Under the pieces are notes generated by a model that worked only from the letters and a program-made list of their open reading frames with translations, was not told where the DNA came from and ran no database searches. The position numbers and the translations under genes were made by a program. From positions 1 to 64,000 of the forward strand of contig CANLCT010000020.1 of the NCBI GenBank assembly GCA_947489195.1: a DNA stretch of 64,000 bases, written 5' to 3'. Numbering within the stretch: the stretch's first letter is position 1; each line of letters starts with the position of its first letter. This DNA comes from an uncultured Aquimarina sp. (GTDB taxonomy: Bacteria; Bacteroidota; Bacteroidia; Flavobacteriales; Flavobacteriaceae). Positions 17,364-26,690 of the stretch are shown here, piece by piece.

Positions 17364-20300
17364 TTATTCTTTGATAACTTTTACAATTTTTAATTTGTTT
17401 TCAGCACCTTGTAAACTTAGTAAGTAAATCCCTTTACTGTATGTTGAAAGGTCAATTGTAATTTCGGTACTTTCACTATCAACTAAAACAGAATTTAATA
17501 GCCTTCCATTTAAATCATAGATATCAATTGATTCAAGTAATGATAAGTTTTCTGCATTAATTACTACGGTGTCTACAGTTGGATTAGGATAAACTTTTAC
17601 TGCAATATCAAAATCTTCAACACCAAATTTGGCACCGCTATTTTCAGTATAAGTAAGTGTTAATTTAGGACCTTTATTTCCATTTTCTTTGGAAGCAAAA
17701 GCAACATCATTACCAGTAGTTTGTCTAACAATAAATGTTACATAATCATTTTTGGTAATGTTACTTAATTTAATAGTAACTTTTTTTCCTATGGTAAAAT
17801 CTCCAGATGTACTACCAACTTTTCTGAAATTTTCAGGCTCATTACTAGTATTTAGGTTTAATTCAGTCCATCCTTTATCGGTTCCTTGGTAAATTTCAAG
17901 AGTTCCGTTTCCAGAGTCACCATCAACAATAAGTTCTAAGTTAGCATTTTTGATATCTCCTTTTATATTTCGTAGATCAAACTTTAAGTAGGTAGTACGT
18001 TTACCATTTTCAGTTCTAAGTATTTGCGTATTAAAGCGAGTCGCACCTTGCATAAAAGCATCTTGATATACATTTAATTTAGCAGTTTTAGTTACTGCTT
18101 TTTTCAAACTTAGTATCAATTTAGGAGCAATATTATTTCCTGCTTCTTTAGAGGCAATTGCAAAATCATTTCCACTAGTTTGTTCAATGATTAATGATAA
18201 TTTCCCTTTGTTAATATCTTGAGAGGTAAGAGGAACACTTATTTTATTATTTATAGCATAAGTACCATTTTTTTGACCCAGTTCTTTCCCTTTTTTTGGA
18301 GCGTTATTAGGGGAAAGATTAGTTTCAGTCCAATTAGTTGTTATTCCTTTATACACTTTAATATTTCCATCTCCGCTATCGCTATTTACAGTGAACTCAA
18401 GATTAGCAGTATCAATATCACCAGATACGTTTGATAAATCAAATAGTAAATAAGCGGTACGCTTGTTTCCTTCTATACGAATAATACTTGTGTTAAAACT
18501 TTTGTTCCCTTGTAAATATGCGTCATGTATTGGACTGTACATATTAGCTCCAGTCTGCGGTGTAGTTACAGGTTGCGTAGGTGCTGGTGTAGGTGTCGGA
18601 GCAGGTGTGGTTGGCTTAGGTGTCGGATTTGTAGCAACACATGTAAACTCAATTTCTGTCCATCGACCTCTTGAAAAGGCAGTTCCACCATTTTCAGGTA
18701 CTTTTCCATTCGTATGTGAATTAAATTCAACCCTAATTTTGTCACCATTTTTAACGCTTACATTGTTAAATGTTTTTCCTGCAGGCGAATAGTCAGTCGT
18801 AGTCTCTGGGTTTTGGTAAGTGCCAATTAATTTTCCATCAACTCTTAAACGATAAGTGCTTTCCCCATCTAATTCAGCAAGGGTGTTTAATTTAATATTA
18901 TAAGTTCCGGTATTACCAGTAAAATTAGTTTCTGCAGCAGCAAATTTGTCTTTATGTTGTCCAGCGTTAATCGCTATAGCTTTTCTTACATTATCTTTAT
19001 AAGCTGGAGAAAAACCATTTATATTTAAATTGCTAAAATCACTTATGGCAGCTAAACTTAAATTACTACAGTTTCCGTTAGTAGGATTTTGAGGAGTAGG
19101 TTTAGGTGGTGTAGGTGAAGGCGTGGTTGTTGGTTTAGTTGTACAGTTACCAGCAATTGCATTGGTTCCTTTACCCGAAGGTTTTGTATATGTTTTTGAT
19201 AAAATGAATTTATCCATTTCAAAACCATCTTCACGCATTGAAAAAGATACAGTGTGTACACCAGCACTTGGAACGTTCAAGAAAATCTTTTCTGGTTCAC
19301 CACAGTGATTAGCATCAGTACGTTGCTTGCTTTCCCATGTCCATTGATTTTTACCAGAACACCATTGCATTCTAGCTCCAGATCCAGGCCATTTTCCATC
19401 TAATCCCACATGGATACCATTATCTTCAGATCCTGTTGAGTATGCGCGTACCCATACAAAATATTTTCCTGCTGATTTAAAGTTTACTTTGTAGTTAATA
19501 ATTGCTACCTCACCAGGAGTGTTTGTGAAACTTACTCCTCTCTCTAAAGGATCAGCATGTCTAACTCTTGTGTCTGGTAATAATTCAATGTATTTATCAT
19601 TACTAGCACCATCGGCATGATTTCCATCAGGATCGGGCTTTGGTGTGTTATTAGTGTTTCTGTCTAGTACTAACCATTCTCTTTTACTTGTTTTCGATTG
19701 ACTTGTAAAATCTTCAGCTTCAACAGCAATTACGCCATTGTTTTCTTCAAATATTTTTTCATTGCAATCTCCATTTGTTGGTTCAGTAACAGGTGGATTA
19801 GGATTTGGATTAGGTGTTGGTCCTACAACAACAGGAGGTGTAGGCTTAACTACAGTATTATTTGTATTAGTAACTAATGCTACCCAATCATTATTTCTAT
19901 TATTAGGAGGGTTACCAATACTTCTTTTAGCACCACCAGTAATACTAGTTACAGATCCATTTTTTAATGTTCCACCATTTCTTGGATCAAACCATTTAAC
20001 ATTAAAGTTTCCAGAAACTCCATTTAAATTAAGTTGTGTGCTACCTCCATTTTCTAGGTATACAACATAAGTTTTTCCAACTTCAGCTAATACATGATTA
20101 TTATTTCCATCAGCTAAATTGTCTTTGTTTTCCATTTTCCAATAAGGAATGTTATTTCCCTTCAAGAAATTGTATGCATATCTAGACCAAGTAAATAAAG
20201 TATTGAAACGGTTAAAGTTTTCTGTTTGGAAATCACCTTTACTACCACCATACCACATTACACCTTGTCCACCAGCAATTAGGGTTTTCCATAAAATAAT

Positions 20301-21653
20301 AGTTCTAGCTTCTTTAACTACGCTAGTAGTACTCATATTTTCATCAGTAAAAATACCTGTTTTACCACTGTTTTGTTCATCAGAAGCGACAACCCATGGA
20401 ATATTTGCATTTTTAGAATTGTTAATCCAAGTTAATATTCCACTTTTTCCATTGTAAGCATCTTTGTAATTCTGATTTCTTGAACTTTGTATAGAAGCTC
20501 CTGTAAGTTTAGCTCCTAATCTTAACCAATCATTGTATTTGCTATGCTCACCAGGGTAAGTGTGTATAACTCTATGATTTTGATAAGGATCAGTAGCCGC
20601 TAAAAAGTCAATACGAGCCATTGCCGATTGTGCAGCACCTCTGTATTCTTCTGAAATGTTCCATTCGATTGCTAAATGGTGACCAAAACGAGCAATCATT
20701 TCGCGGTATTGAGCTCTTATTTCATTGGCATTTAATTTATTCCAATTTTCATTTTCTGCTAATTTAAAGTGCATAGCTAGGCCAAGCTTTTCAGCATGGT
20801 CAAAAACTACTTCCCATTGTGCTAATTTTGAAACATCAAAAACAAATTTGTTATTTAAGTTTACCCAAGGGAAAACATTTTTATCATCACCTCCGTATAA
20901 AGACATTGAAAAAGCATTCATTCCTTGTCTCTTGATATAATTTAAGGCTCCAATGATATTTTTACCTTTTCCATTTTTAAAGGTAGGATCTCCAGCTTTA
21001 AACTCACCAGCATGAGGAGCGAATTTATGAGTAGGACACAGACCACATTTGTTTAATGTAGCATCAAAGTCAAACTCATTATAATTTAAAAAGTTTTCTG
21101 GCGAATCTGGACCAATTTTTAAAAAGTATTCGCCAGTTTCAGCAAATTGCAAGTAACGACGAGAGTTTGAACTTCCAGAAGTTTTATATGTCAACCTTCC
21201 TTTTGCACGTAAATCTGGAGTTGATTTATTGTTGTTTTGAATTGTTCCTACATTTCCAGTTAATCTTTTTGCTGGAGCAGGAAGTTGATTTACATTTTTT
21301 AAAGCCACATCGGTACCTGTATAATATAATACTTCATATTTCCATGCACCAGTCATATAAGGACGTAGAATAGCTTTAAAAGTTTTACCGCTTTTTGAGC
21401 TTGAATTTGCTGCATTTCCATTGGCAGCAAAATAGCCAGGAACTCTTATTTTTTTTCCATTTGGGTCTGTAAACAGCACATCCATACGGTGGTTTTTAAA
21501 AGTATTGGCGTTTTCGTTTAAATTACTCGATGGTAAATCGACACTAAGCGTAATTTTGTGCCATTTTCGTAATTCACCAGTAATTTTTTGAGCGTTGATT
21601 AAGTTAGATACACTGAACAAGCATATCAAAAACAGACATAGTCTTTGTTTCAT
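17364..21653 (-). CDS. giant T9SS-secreted glycosidase-like protein, paralog 1 (1429 aa)
   Basis: Domains in order: signal peptide 1-22; DUF5060-type N-terminal domain (about 25-125); a TIM-barrel-like region (about 150-520); a DWVALV-ending domain like the PF12904 'collagen-binding' module of GH140-type enzymes (about 545-610); a Pro-rich linker. Then come a carbohydrate-binding-like module starting NGVIAVEAEDF, a second module with LDGEST and HTNGKVPENGG motifs, another Pro/Thr linker, and two DNRLRE/CBM96-like repeats. The C-terminal T9SS sorting domain starts at VYPNPTVD. Candidate catalytic acids are Glu335 in EWNISEEYRG and Glu426 in ASDEQNSG. It should be exported across both membranes and act on an extracellular polysaccharide. 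The substrate and GH family are not known to me. A tandem paralog lies upstream. Confidence 0.85.
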   Translation of the reverse strand: MKQRLCLFLICLFSVSNLINAQKITGELRKWHKITLSVDLPSSNLNENANTFKNHRMDVLFTDPNGKKIRVPGYFAANGNAANSSSKSGKTFKAILRPYMTGAWKYEVLYYTGTDVALKNVNQLPAPAKRLTGNVGTIQNNNKSTPDLRAKGRLTYKTSGSSNSRRYLQFAETGEYFLKIGPDSPENFLNYNEFDFDATLNKCGLCPTHKFAPHAGEFKAGDPTFKNGKGKNIIGALNYIKRQGMNAFSMSLYGGDDKNVFPWVNLNNKFVFDVSKLAQWEVVFDHAEKLGLAMHFKLAENENWNKLNANEIRAQYREMIARFGHHLAIEWNISEEYRGAAQSAMARIDFLAATDPYQNHRVIHTYPGEHSKYNDWLRLGAKLTGASIQSSRNQNYKDAYNGKSGILTWINNSKNANIPWVVASDEQNSGKTGIFTDENMSTTSVVKEARTIILWKTLIAGGQGVMWYGGSKGDFQTENFNRFNTLFTWSRYAYNFLKGNNIPYWKMENKDNLADGNNNHVLAEVGKTYVVYLENGGSTQLNLNGVSGNFNVKWFDPRNGGTLKNGSVTSITGGAKRSIGNPPNNRNNDWVALVTNTNNTVVKPTPPVVVGPTPNPNPNPPVTEPTNGDCNEKIFEENNGVIAVEAEDFTSQSKTSKREWLVLDRNTNNTPKPDPDGNHADGASNDKYIELLPDTRVRHADPLERGVSFTNTPGEVAIINYKVNFKSAGKYFVWVRAYSTGSEDNGIHVGLDGKWPGSGARMQWCSGKNQWTWESKQRTDANHCGEPEKIFLNVPSAGVHTVSFSMREDGFEMDKFILSKTYTKPSGKGTNAIAGNCTTKPTTTPSPTPPKPTPQNPTNGNCSNLSLAAISDFSNLNINGFSPAYKDNVRKAIAINAGQHKDKFAAAETNFTGNTGTYNIKLNTLAELDGESTYRLRVDGKLIGTYQNPETTTDYSPAGKTFNNVSVKNGDKIRVEFNSHTNGKVPENGGTAFSRGRWTEIEFTCVATNPTPKPTTPAPTPTPAPTQPVTTPQTGANMYSPIHDAYLQGNKSFNTSIIRIEGNKRTAYLLFDLSNVSGDIDTANLEFTVNSDSGDGNIKVYKGITTNWTETNLSPNNAPKKGKELGQKNGTYAINNKISVPLTSQDINKGKLSLIIEQTSGNDFAIASKEAGNNIAPKLILSLKKAVTKTAKLNVYQDAFMQGATRFNTQILRTENGKRTTYLKFDLRNIKGDIKNANLELIVDGDSGNGTLEIYQGTDKGWTELNLNTSNEPENFRKVGSTSGDFTIGKKVTIKLSNITKNDYVTFIVRQTTGNDVAFASKENGNKGPKLTLTYTENSGAKFGVEDFDIAVKVYPNPTVDTVVINAENLSLLESIDIYDLNGRLLNSVLVDSESTEITIDLSTYSKGIYLLSLQGAENKLKIVKVIKE

Positions 21654-21703
21654 TTTTTAATTAGTTAGGGTTTGATTTAAAAATAGTTATTAATTATTAA
21701 CTA

Positions 21704-21734
21704 CAATTTTAGGGAATTTATTGAGGCGTTTCAA
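21704..21734 (-). promoter_or_regulatory. promoter of paralog 1
   Basis: On the minus strand TTG (21732-21734) lies 20 bases ahead of TAAAATTG (21711 to 21704), a Bacteroidota-type promoter. The bases around the -7 element are the same as those ahead of paralog 2. Confidence 0.75.
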
Positions 21735-22024
21735 TAGCTCAAAAAAGGCGACCCGTAACCTGTATTTTATGAATCTTGATAATTGGTTTTTTGACTTTTT
21801 ATAATGTTATTTAAAGAAAAGAAACTTAATTGACAATGAAGTTGTAGGAATAATATTACTCAAATTAATTTTAGGAAACCTAAGTGATATACAAGAGTGT
21901 GTAGGATTTTATTATTTTTTATAGGAATTTTATTATTTATGTTGTTTAAACATCAAATTTTATATCAACTAATTGAAGATATGATATTTGGTGTTTAATT
22001 AACTTATTTATAGGGTATTAAATA

Positions 22025-22053
22025 AAAAAGGCTACCGTTACAGTAGCCTTTTT
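22025..22053 (-). terminator. terminator of paralog 2
   Basis: A perfect 11-base stem, AAAAAGGCTAC with GTAGCCTTTTT, has a 7-base loop. It lies 33 bases past the stop codon of the gene at 22086. Confidence 0.92.
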
Positions 22054-22085
22054 AAATTTTTATTTTAATAGGTATTAGAAGCTAT

Positions 22086-25000
22086 CTATTTTTTGAGAAC
22101 TTTGATCATATTAAATTCATTAGCTGAATTTTCTAGATTTAATAAATAAATACCAGTACTATATTCTGAAAGATCAATTTTAATTTCATCAGCAATTATT
22201 TGATCACTTGAAATGCTTTGTAATAAGATTCCATTCAAATTATATACTCCGATTGATTTTAATTTAGATAAATTTTCTGAACTAATCGTTACACTGTCGG
22301 CAGTTGGATTTGGAAAAATAGCAACTTTAATTTCGTCAGCCAACTCGGGTGTATTTGTTGATAATGTTGATTCTGTGTATGTGATTGTTAATTTTGGCCC
22401 ATTATTGCCGTTTTCTTTTGAGGCAAAACTAACATCATTTCCACTTTCCATTTCAATAATTAAAGTAATAAAATTTGATTTTTGAAGGCCTGCTAATGGG
22501 AATGACGTTTTACTATTCAAAGGATATTCCTTATTAGTCATATTTAATTCCTTACCTTTTGTAGGGGTGTTACTATTATTTAAATCGGTTTCAGTCCATC
22601 CATTAGTGTCAATACCTTGGTAAATTTTAATGACTCCATTACCGGCATCACCATTAACGGTTAATTCTAAATTGGCAGTATTAATTGTGCCACTTATTGT
22701 ACTTAGATCAAATTTTAAATAACTAACACGCTTTCCATTTTCAACTTTTAATAAGTCCGTATTATTATTAACGCCGTTTTGTAAAAAAGCATCAAATAAT
22801 GGAGTAAGGGTGGTTGTTTTTATACCCGAAGTTGGTGGTATTGGTGTATTTGGATTTGTACATATAAATTCGATACTGGTCCATCTACCTCTTGAAAAAG
22901 CGGTTCCTCCATTTTCAGGTACTTTTCCATTCGTATGTGAATTAAACTCAACTCTGATTACATCTCCTTTTTTTACACTAACATTAGTAAATGTTTTTCC
23001 TGCAGGACTATAATCAGTTGTAGTTTCAGGGTTTTGGTAAGTGCCTATTAATTTTCCATCAACTCTTAAACGATAAGTACTTTCTCCGTCTAGTTCTGCC
23101 AACGTATTTAGTTTGATGTCATAGCTACCCGTTTCACCAGTAAAATTAGTTTCTGCAGCAGCAAATTTATCTTTGTGTTGTCCAGCATTAATGCCTAAAG
23201 CAACTCTTACATCATCAATATATGCAGGAGAAAAACCATTAATAGTTAAATCACTAAAACCACTAACTGCTTGTATCGTAGTATTGCTACAACTTCCTGT
23301 AGTTGGATTTGTAGGGTTAGTAGGATTTGTTGGAGTGTCGTTACAGTTTTCAACTAAGGCATCGGTTCCTTTTCCAGAAGGCTTTTTGTATTCTTTTGAT
23401 AAAATAAATTTATCAATCTCAAAACCATCTTCGCGCATTGAAAAGGATACAGTATGTAGCCCTGCACTAGGTACATTTAAGAAGATTTTTTCTGGTTCAC
23501 CACAGTGATTTGCTTGTGTACGTTGCTTACTTTCCCAAGTCCATTGGTTTTTTCCACCACACCATTGCATTCTAGCTCCAGATCCAGGCCAAGTGCCATC
23601 GATACCAACATGTACTCCGTTATCTTCAGAACCCGTAGAATAGGCTCGCACCCAAACAAAATATTTACCTGCTGTTTTAAAATTTACTTTATAGCTAATT
23701 ATAGCAGCTTCTCCAGCTTTGTTTGTAAAACTTACCCCGCCTTCTAATGGATCGTCGTGTGTAACCCTAGTATCGGGTAATAATTCGATATATTTTCCAT
23801 TACTGGCATTTTCAGAATGATCTCCGTCTGGATCTGGCTTTGGAGTATTTTTAGGAGTTCCGTCAAAAACAAACCATTCTCTTTTACTAATTTTTGATTG
23901 CTCAAAAAAGTCTTCAGCTTCAACAGCAATAACTCCATTGTTTTCTTCAAATATTTTTTCGGTGCAATCATTTCCTTCCGTTGGTGTTGTTGGAGGAGTA
24001 ACTACAACAGGAGGAGTTGGGTCTACTGGTGTATTTGCACCACTTGTAATTAAGGCTACCCAGTCATTATTAGTATTATTGGGTGGATTTCCAATACTTC
24101 TTTTAGCCCCGCCAGCAATCGAAGTAACATTACCATTTTTTAATGTACCTCCATTTCTAGGGTCAAACCATTTTACGTTAAAGTTTCCGGTTACTCCATT
24201 TAAGTCTAATTGTGTACTACCACCTTCGGTTAAATAAACAACATAATTTTTACCAACTTGAGCTAGTACATGGTTGTTGTTTCCGTTGGCTAAATTGTCA
24301 TTATTTTCCATTTCCCAATAAGGGATTTTGTTTCCTTTGAAAAAATCAAAAGCGTATTTAGACCAGGTAAATAATGTATTAAAACGACCAAAATCTTCGG
24401 TTTCAAAGTCGCCTTTACTTCCTCCATACCACATTACACCTTGTCCACCAGCGATTAGTGTTTTCCATAAAATGATGGTTCTAGCTTCTTTAACTACACT
24501 AGTTGTGCTTATTTTTTCATCAGTAAAAATTCCTGTTTTACCACTATTTTGCTCATCAGAAGCGACTACCCAAGGGATATTCGCTTTTTTTGAGTTATTA
24601 ATCCATGTTAAAATCCCACTTTTTCCATTATAGGCATCTTTGTAATTTTGGTTTCTTGAACTTTGTATAGAAGCCCCAGTTAATTTAGCGCCTAATGCTA
24701 ACCATTTATCATATTTGCTATGTTCACCAGGATAGGTGTGAATTACTCTGTGATTTTGATACGGATCAATAGCTGCTAAAAAATCAATACGAGCCATAGC
24801 AGTTTCAGGTTCGCCTCTATACTCTTCCGAAATGTTCCACTCAATGGCTAAGTGATGACCAAAACGAGCTACCATTTCACGGTATTGAGCTCTTAATTCA
24901 TTGGCATTTAATTTGTCCCAGTTTTCATTTTCGGCTAATTTAAAGTGCATAGCTAAACCAAGCTTTTCTGCATGATCAAAAACAACTTCCCATTGAGCTA

Positions 25001-25829
25001 ATTTGGAAACATCAAAAGCAAATTTGTTGTTTAAGTTAACCCAAGGAAATACATTTTTGTCATCACCTCCATATAGTGACATCGAAAACGAGTTCATATC
25101 TTGCGCCTTTATATAATTTAAAGCACCAATAATATTTTTACCTTTTCCATTTTTAAAAGTTGGGTCGCCAGCTTTAAATTCGCCCGAGTGTGGGTTGAAT
25201 TTATGTGTTGGACAAAGGCCACATTTATTTAGTGTAGCATCAAAGTCAAATTCATTATAATTTAAAAAGTTTTCAGGAGAGTCTGGACCTATTTTTAAAA
25301 AGAACTCACCAGTTTCGGCAAATTGTAAATAACGTCTAGAATTTACATTACCACCTGTTCGGTAAGTAAGTCTTCCTTTAGCACGTAAATCGGGGGTGTT
25401 TTTATCATTGTTTTGAATATTCCCAACATCACCAGTTAGCCTAGTTTTAGGATCAGGAAGTTGATTTACATTTTTTAAAGCCACATCGGTGCCTGTGTAA
25501 TAGAGTACTTCGTATTTCCATGGCCCAGTCATGTATGGGCGTAAGATGGCTTTAAAAGTTTTACCGGTTTTTGAACTTGAGTTAGCTGCATCACCATCGG
25601 CAGCAAAGTAACCTGGAACTCTAATTTTACTACCATTAGGATCTGTAAACAGTACATCCATTCGGTGATTTTTAAAAGTGTTCGCACTTTCGTTTAGGTT
25701 GTCCGATGGTAAATTGACACTTAAAGTAATTTTATGCCATTTTTTTAATTCACCCGTAATATCTTGTGCGTTAAGAAAATTTGTTAAGCTGAGTAGAGCT
25801 GTTAAAATCAAGTAAAATTTGTGCTTCAT
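22086..25829 (-). CDS. giant T9SS-secreted glycosidase-like protein, paralog 2 (1247 aa)
   Basis: This is a tandem paralog of the gene at 17364, collinear and nearly identical in long stretches of the first 600 residues. It has the same order of modules: signal peptide 1-21, DUF5060, barrel, PF12904-like domain, EAEDF-type binding module, LDGEST/HTNGKVPENGG module and T9SS tail (IFPNPTADSV). It carries only one DNRLRE/CBM96-like repeat where paralog 1 has two, and a shorter Thr/Asn-Pro linker. The candidate acids align at the same numbering, with Glu335 in the same motif. It has its own promoter and terminator. The retained catalytic region and altered binding modules suggest the two act on related polysaccharides with different attachment. 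Confidence 0.85.
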   Translation of the reverse strand: MKHKFYLILTALLSLTNFLNAQDITGELKKWHKITLSVNLPSDNLNESANTFKNHRMDVLFTDPNGSKIRVPGYFAADGDAANSSSKTGKTFKAILRPYMTGPWKYEVLYYTGTDVALKNVNQLPDPKTRLTGDVGNIQNNDKNTPDLRAKGRLTYRTGGNVNSRRYLQFAETGEFFLKIGPDSPENFLNYNEFDFDATLNKCGLCPTHKFNPHSGEFKAGDPTFKNGKGKNIIGALNYIKAQDMNSFSMSLYGGDDKNVFPWVNLNNKFAFDVSKLAQWEVVFDHAEKLGLAMHFKLAENENWDKLNANELRAQYREMVARFGHHLAIEWNISEEYRGEPETAMARIDFLAAIDPYQNHRVIHTYPGEHSKYDKWLALGAKLTGASIQSSRNQNYKDAYNGKSGILTWINNSKKANIPWVVASDEQNSGKTGIFTDEKISTTSVVKEARTIILWKTLIAGGQGVMWYGGSKGDFETEDFGRFNTLFTWSKYAFDFFKGNKIPYWEMENNDNLANGNNNHVLAQVGKNYVVYLTEGGSTQLDLNGVTGNFNVKWFDPRNGGTLKNGNVTSIAGGAKRSIGNPPNNTNNDWVALITSGANTPVDPTPPVVVTPPTTPTEGNDCTEKIFEENNGVIAVEAEDFFEQSKISKREWFVFDGTPKNTPKPDPDGDHSENASNGKYIELLPDTRVTHDDPLEGGVSFTNKAGEAAIISYKVNFKTAGKYFVWVRAYSTGSEDNGVHVGIDGTWPGSGARMQWCGGKNQWTWESKQRTQANHCGEPEKIFLNVPSAGLHTVSFSMREDGFEIDKFILSKEYKKPSGKGTDALVENCNDTPTNPTNPTNPTTGSCSNTTIQAVSGFSDLTINGFSPAYIDDVRVALGINAGQHKDKFAAAETNFTGETGSYDIKLNTLAELDGESTYRLRVDGKLIGTYQNPETTTDYSPAGKTFTNVSVKKGDVIRVEFNSHTNGKVPENGGTAFSRGRWTSIEFICTNPNTPIPPTSGIKTTTLTPLFDAFLQNGVNNNTDLLKVENGKRVSYLKFDLSTISGTINTANLELTVNGDAGNGVIKIYQGIDTNGWTETDLNNSNTPTKGKELNMTNKEYPLNSKTSFPLAGLQKSNFITLIIEMESGNDVSFASKENGNNGPKLTITYTESTLSTNTPELADEIKVAIFPNPTADSVTISSENLSKLKSIGVYNLNGILLQSISSDQIIADEIKIDLSEYSTGIYLLNLENSANEFNMIKVLKK

Positions 25830-26690
25830 TTGGATTGGTTTTGTTTATTGATTTCTGTGTGTTTTACATATATAAACTACAATTTTAGGGTATTTATTAA
25901 GTGAAATCAATAGGCCGAAAAAGCCTAACGGTCTATTGTTTTAAATAACTAGCCAGAAATAGAATTTTAGCTTTTTTAGATGTTTTTTATGGGAAGAATT
26001 TTAATAGAGCATAAATTAGGTAAGAAAGATATTACTTAAATTAATTTTACAGAAGGGGTAAATTAAAGTGTAGGATTACTTTATATAAAGTTTATAGTGA
26101 TACAGCTATTTTCTGAATAAGAAAAAATGATACTATAATGTTGAATCCCTGTTAAAACATATAAAAACTAGATTGCCTTGCCGTAGTAGCGATCTTTTTA
26201 GGTGGTTTCTCCTTTAATTTTAGATTAGGTTACTCGTTTTAGTACAAATGAATTTTGATAATAAATTAACTTTTATTTAGTTATACATGGTATAAAAGTC
26301 TTTTTTCATGATTTAAACAAATAAAATCGAAAAAGTATAAAGAATGAAGAGTTTATACATCATTCTTTTGTCTTTAAATAAGCTGTAGTAGCTTAATATA
26401 CTTTTGTTATTTAGTTTACTAATGTGCTTAATATTTGATGTATTTAGCTTAGATACCATCGATGTTGAAATAAAAAAACAAAACTCTTTCTAAATTCCGT
26501 ATTGTAAAGCTTACAACTTTTTGATGCTTTGTTTGGGTGTACGAATTTCGGAAAGCTTGTTTTATAATGTAACAGAAGAAACAACATTTCAATAATTTTT
26601 GTTTAAAATGTGATAATTGACTATCAAACAATTTTCATTAAACTAAAATTAAACTGGGGGCTATTCAGTTTATTACTAAACTTTTTAATT
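25830..26690. other. gene-free region between divergent CAZyme genes
   Basis: This 860-base region separates paralog 2 and the beta-helix enzyme, which are transcribed outward. It contains the paralog 2 promoter and an inverted repeat at 25908-25938. I find no good promoter consensus for the beta-helix gene and no credible coding frame. Confidence 0.65.
25880..25938 (-). promoter_or_regulatory. promoter of paralog 2 with overlapping inverted repeat
   Basis: On the minus strand TTG (25908-25910) lies 20 bases ahead of TAAAATTG (25887 to 25880). A 10-base inverted repeat, CAATAGGCCG (25908-25917) and CGGTCTATTG (25929-25938), overlaps and extends upstream of the -33 element. It could be a regulator site. 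The promoter of paralog 1 lacks it. Confidence 0.65.

Larger units (their letters stand above)
21654..22085. other. 432-base gap between the two paralogs
   Basis: I see no gene. The gap holds the promoter of paralog 1 (21704-21734) and the terminator of paralog 2 (22025-22053), so each paralog is an independent transcription unit. Confidence 0.75.

Noticed and set aside
17364-25829. Many open frames opposite or out of frame with the two giant genes, for example around 19738-20070 and 23938-24237 on the plus strand
   Set aside because: They are shadows of long real coding regions. Their translations mirror each other in the two paralogs only because the real frames are similar, and none shows a domain or start context.
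26449-26631. 60-codon minus-strand frame in the gap ahead of the beta-helix gene
   Set aside because: Low-complexity hydrophobic/basic translation, no recognisable motif, and it overlaps the upstream region of a real gene.
26610-26690. Longer start for the beta-helix enzyme
   Set aside because: The first 27 residues have no signal-peptide layout, while the Met at 26691 begins a clean signal peptide.
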